Assembly: GCF_002140915.1 (NCBI RefSeq) | Contig: NZ_NGKU01000001.1 | Coordinates: 2,675,166-2,739,165, forward strand | Length of the DNA: 64,000 bases | Reading direction: 5' to 3' | Source of the DNA: Candidatus Enterococcus testudinis | GTDB taxonomy: Bacteria; Bacillota; Bacilli; Lactobacillales; Enterococcaceae | In this document: positions 63,549-64,000 of the stretch, piece by piece | Layout: each line of letters opens with the position of its first letter | Numbering within the stretch: the stretch's first letter is position 1 | Notes under the pieces: generated by a model | Told to the model about the DNA's origin: nothing | Seen by the model: the letters and a program-made list of their open reading frames with translations, nothing else | Database searches by the model: none | Position numbers and translations under genes: made by a program

Positions 63549-64000
63549 TTATTTGACCTCCGCTTCGAATGATTGCATAAATGCCACTAACGCTTGAACA
63601 CCCTCAATTGGGAAGGCATTGTAGAGACTTGCACGCATGCCGCCGACTGAACGATGCCCTTTCAAATTCTCAAAACCAGCTTTAACCGCTTGTTCATTGA
63701 ATTGGCGATCCAGTTCTTTATCACCTGTAACAAATGGAATATTTGTCAATGAACGACTGTCTTCGGCTACTGGACTGCGAAAGAGTGATGAGTCTTCGAT
63801 CGCTTGATACAACAAGCCTGCTTTTTTTCGGTCTTGTGCAAGAATTTCTGTCACACCGCCCAAGTCCTTGATCCATTCAAAGACCAATTTGGCAATGTAA
63901 ATCGCATAGGTTGGCGGTGTGTTGTATAACGAATCATTTTTGGCTTGCAAGCGATAATCAAGCATTGGGGCAAAAATCGCTTCATCGTTCAATAAATCAT
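63549..64000 (-). CDS. serC: Phosphoserine aminotransferase, C-terminal part
   Basis: The last 150 residues of SerC; the start lies beyond the right edge, and the frame is still open at 64000 (codons read [15 protein letters not shown]). Family stretches: [35 protein letters not shown] and [17 protein letters not shown]. It adds an amino group to 3-phosphohydroxypyruvate made by SerA. First visible gene of the leftward serC-serA-DUF1015 operon. Confidence 0.93.
   Translation of the reverse strand, partial: DLLNDEAIFAPMLDYRLQAKNDSLYNTPPTYAIYIAKLVFEWIKDLGGVTEILAQDRKKAGLLYQAIEDSSLFRSPVAEDSRSLTNIPFVTGDKELDRQFNEQAVKAGFENLKGHRSVGGMRASLYNAFPIEGVQALVAFMQSFEAEVK

Overview
The window looks like chromosome from a low-GC Gram-positive of the Enterococcus type or a close relative in the Lactobacillales. 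This is inferred from gene content, not from a search. The pointers are a Na+-pumping citrate fermentation cluster with separate OadB, OadD and OadH-like subunits, a WxL-type surface protein, the fba / murA / rho / rpmE2 neighbourhood, an RNase J2-type nuclease, an EfaR/MntR-type box before mntH, and a T-box before a methionine ABC importer. No rRNA operon, standard tRNA, insertion sequence, prophage or CRISPR array was seen.

Layout. 1-1.2 kb: 5' part of a BspA-like repeat surface protein that runs off the left edge. 1.4-5.7 kb: leftward operon of a polysaccharide deacetylase lipoprotein, a DUF1361 membrane protein, a two-component system and a small membrane-anchored protein. 5.8-17 kb: citrate cluster. 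A leftward operon (oadH-like, biotin carrier, oadB, a 41-codon membrane peptide, citCDEFX, oadA) diverges from a rightward citrate transporter, GntR regulator and citG; the shared region holds a cre-like site and a CRP/FNR-like palindrome. 17-20.7 kb: second two-component system, split divergently, and an AbrB-family membrane protein. 20.8-23.1 kb: AbiE-type toxin-antitoxin module bounded by two copies of the rpmE2 terminator. 23-34 kb: rpmE2, rho, murA, a large WxL protein, fba, a YehR-like lipoprotein, and pyrG with a GTP/CTP-type attenuator leader. 34-36.5 kb: a small RNA candidate with a tRNA-like 3' half, an ECF sigma gene broken by an in-frame stop with its partner membrane protein, a YugP-type protease and a PhnA-like protein. 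36.7-39.6 kb: metNIQ under a T-box.

39.6-45.6 kb carries most of the acetylase-type diaminopimelate/lysine pathway (dapF, lysA, N-acetyl-DAP deacetylase; divergent dapA, dapB, dapH), with asd further right at 53.3 kb. 45.6-50.7 kb: nrnA, a CBS/DRTGG regulator, a UPF0173 metallo-hydrolase and RNase J2. 50.9-53.0 kb: an AT-rich three-gene cassette ending in a PD-(D/E)XK nuclease, the best candidate here for an undescribed (probably defence) system. 53.3-64 kb: asd, a promoter-to-terminator small RNA candidate, a GH13 amylase with two LacI-type operators, a MarR regulator facing an ABC exporter, mntH, and a leftward serC-serA-DUF1015 operon that runs off the right edge.

The genes group into citrate to pyruvate conversion with Na+ export, envelope precursor supply (MurA plus DAP for the peptidoglycan crosslink), nucleotide and RNA turnover (PyrG, RNase J2, NrnA), methionine and Mn2+ uptake, and serine synthesis. 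Two AT-rich accessory islands (AbiE and the nuclease cassette) sit between core genes.
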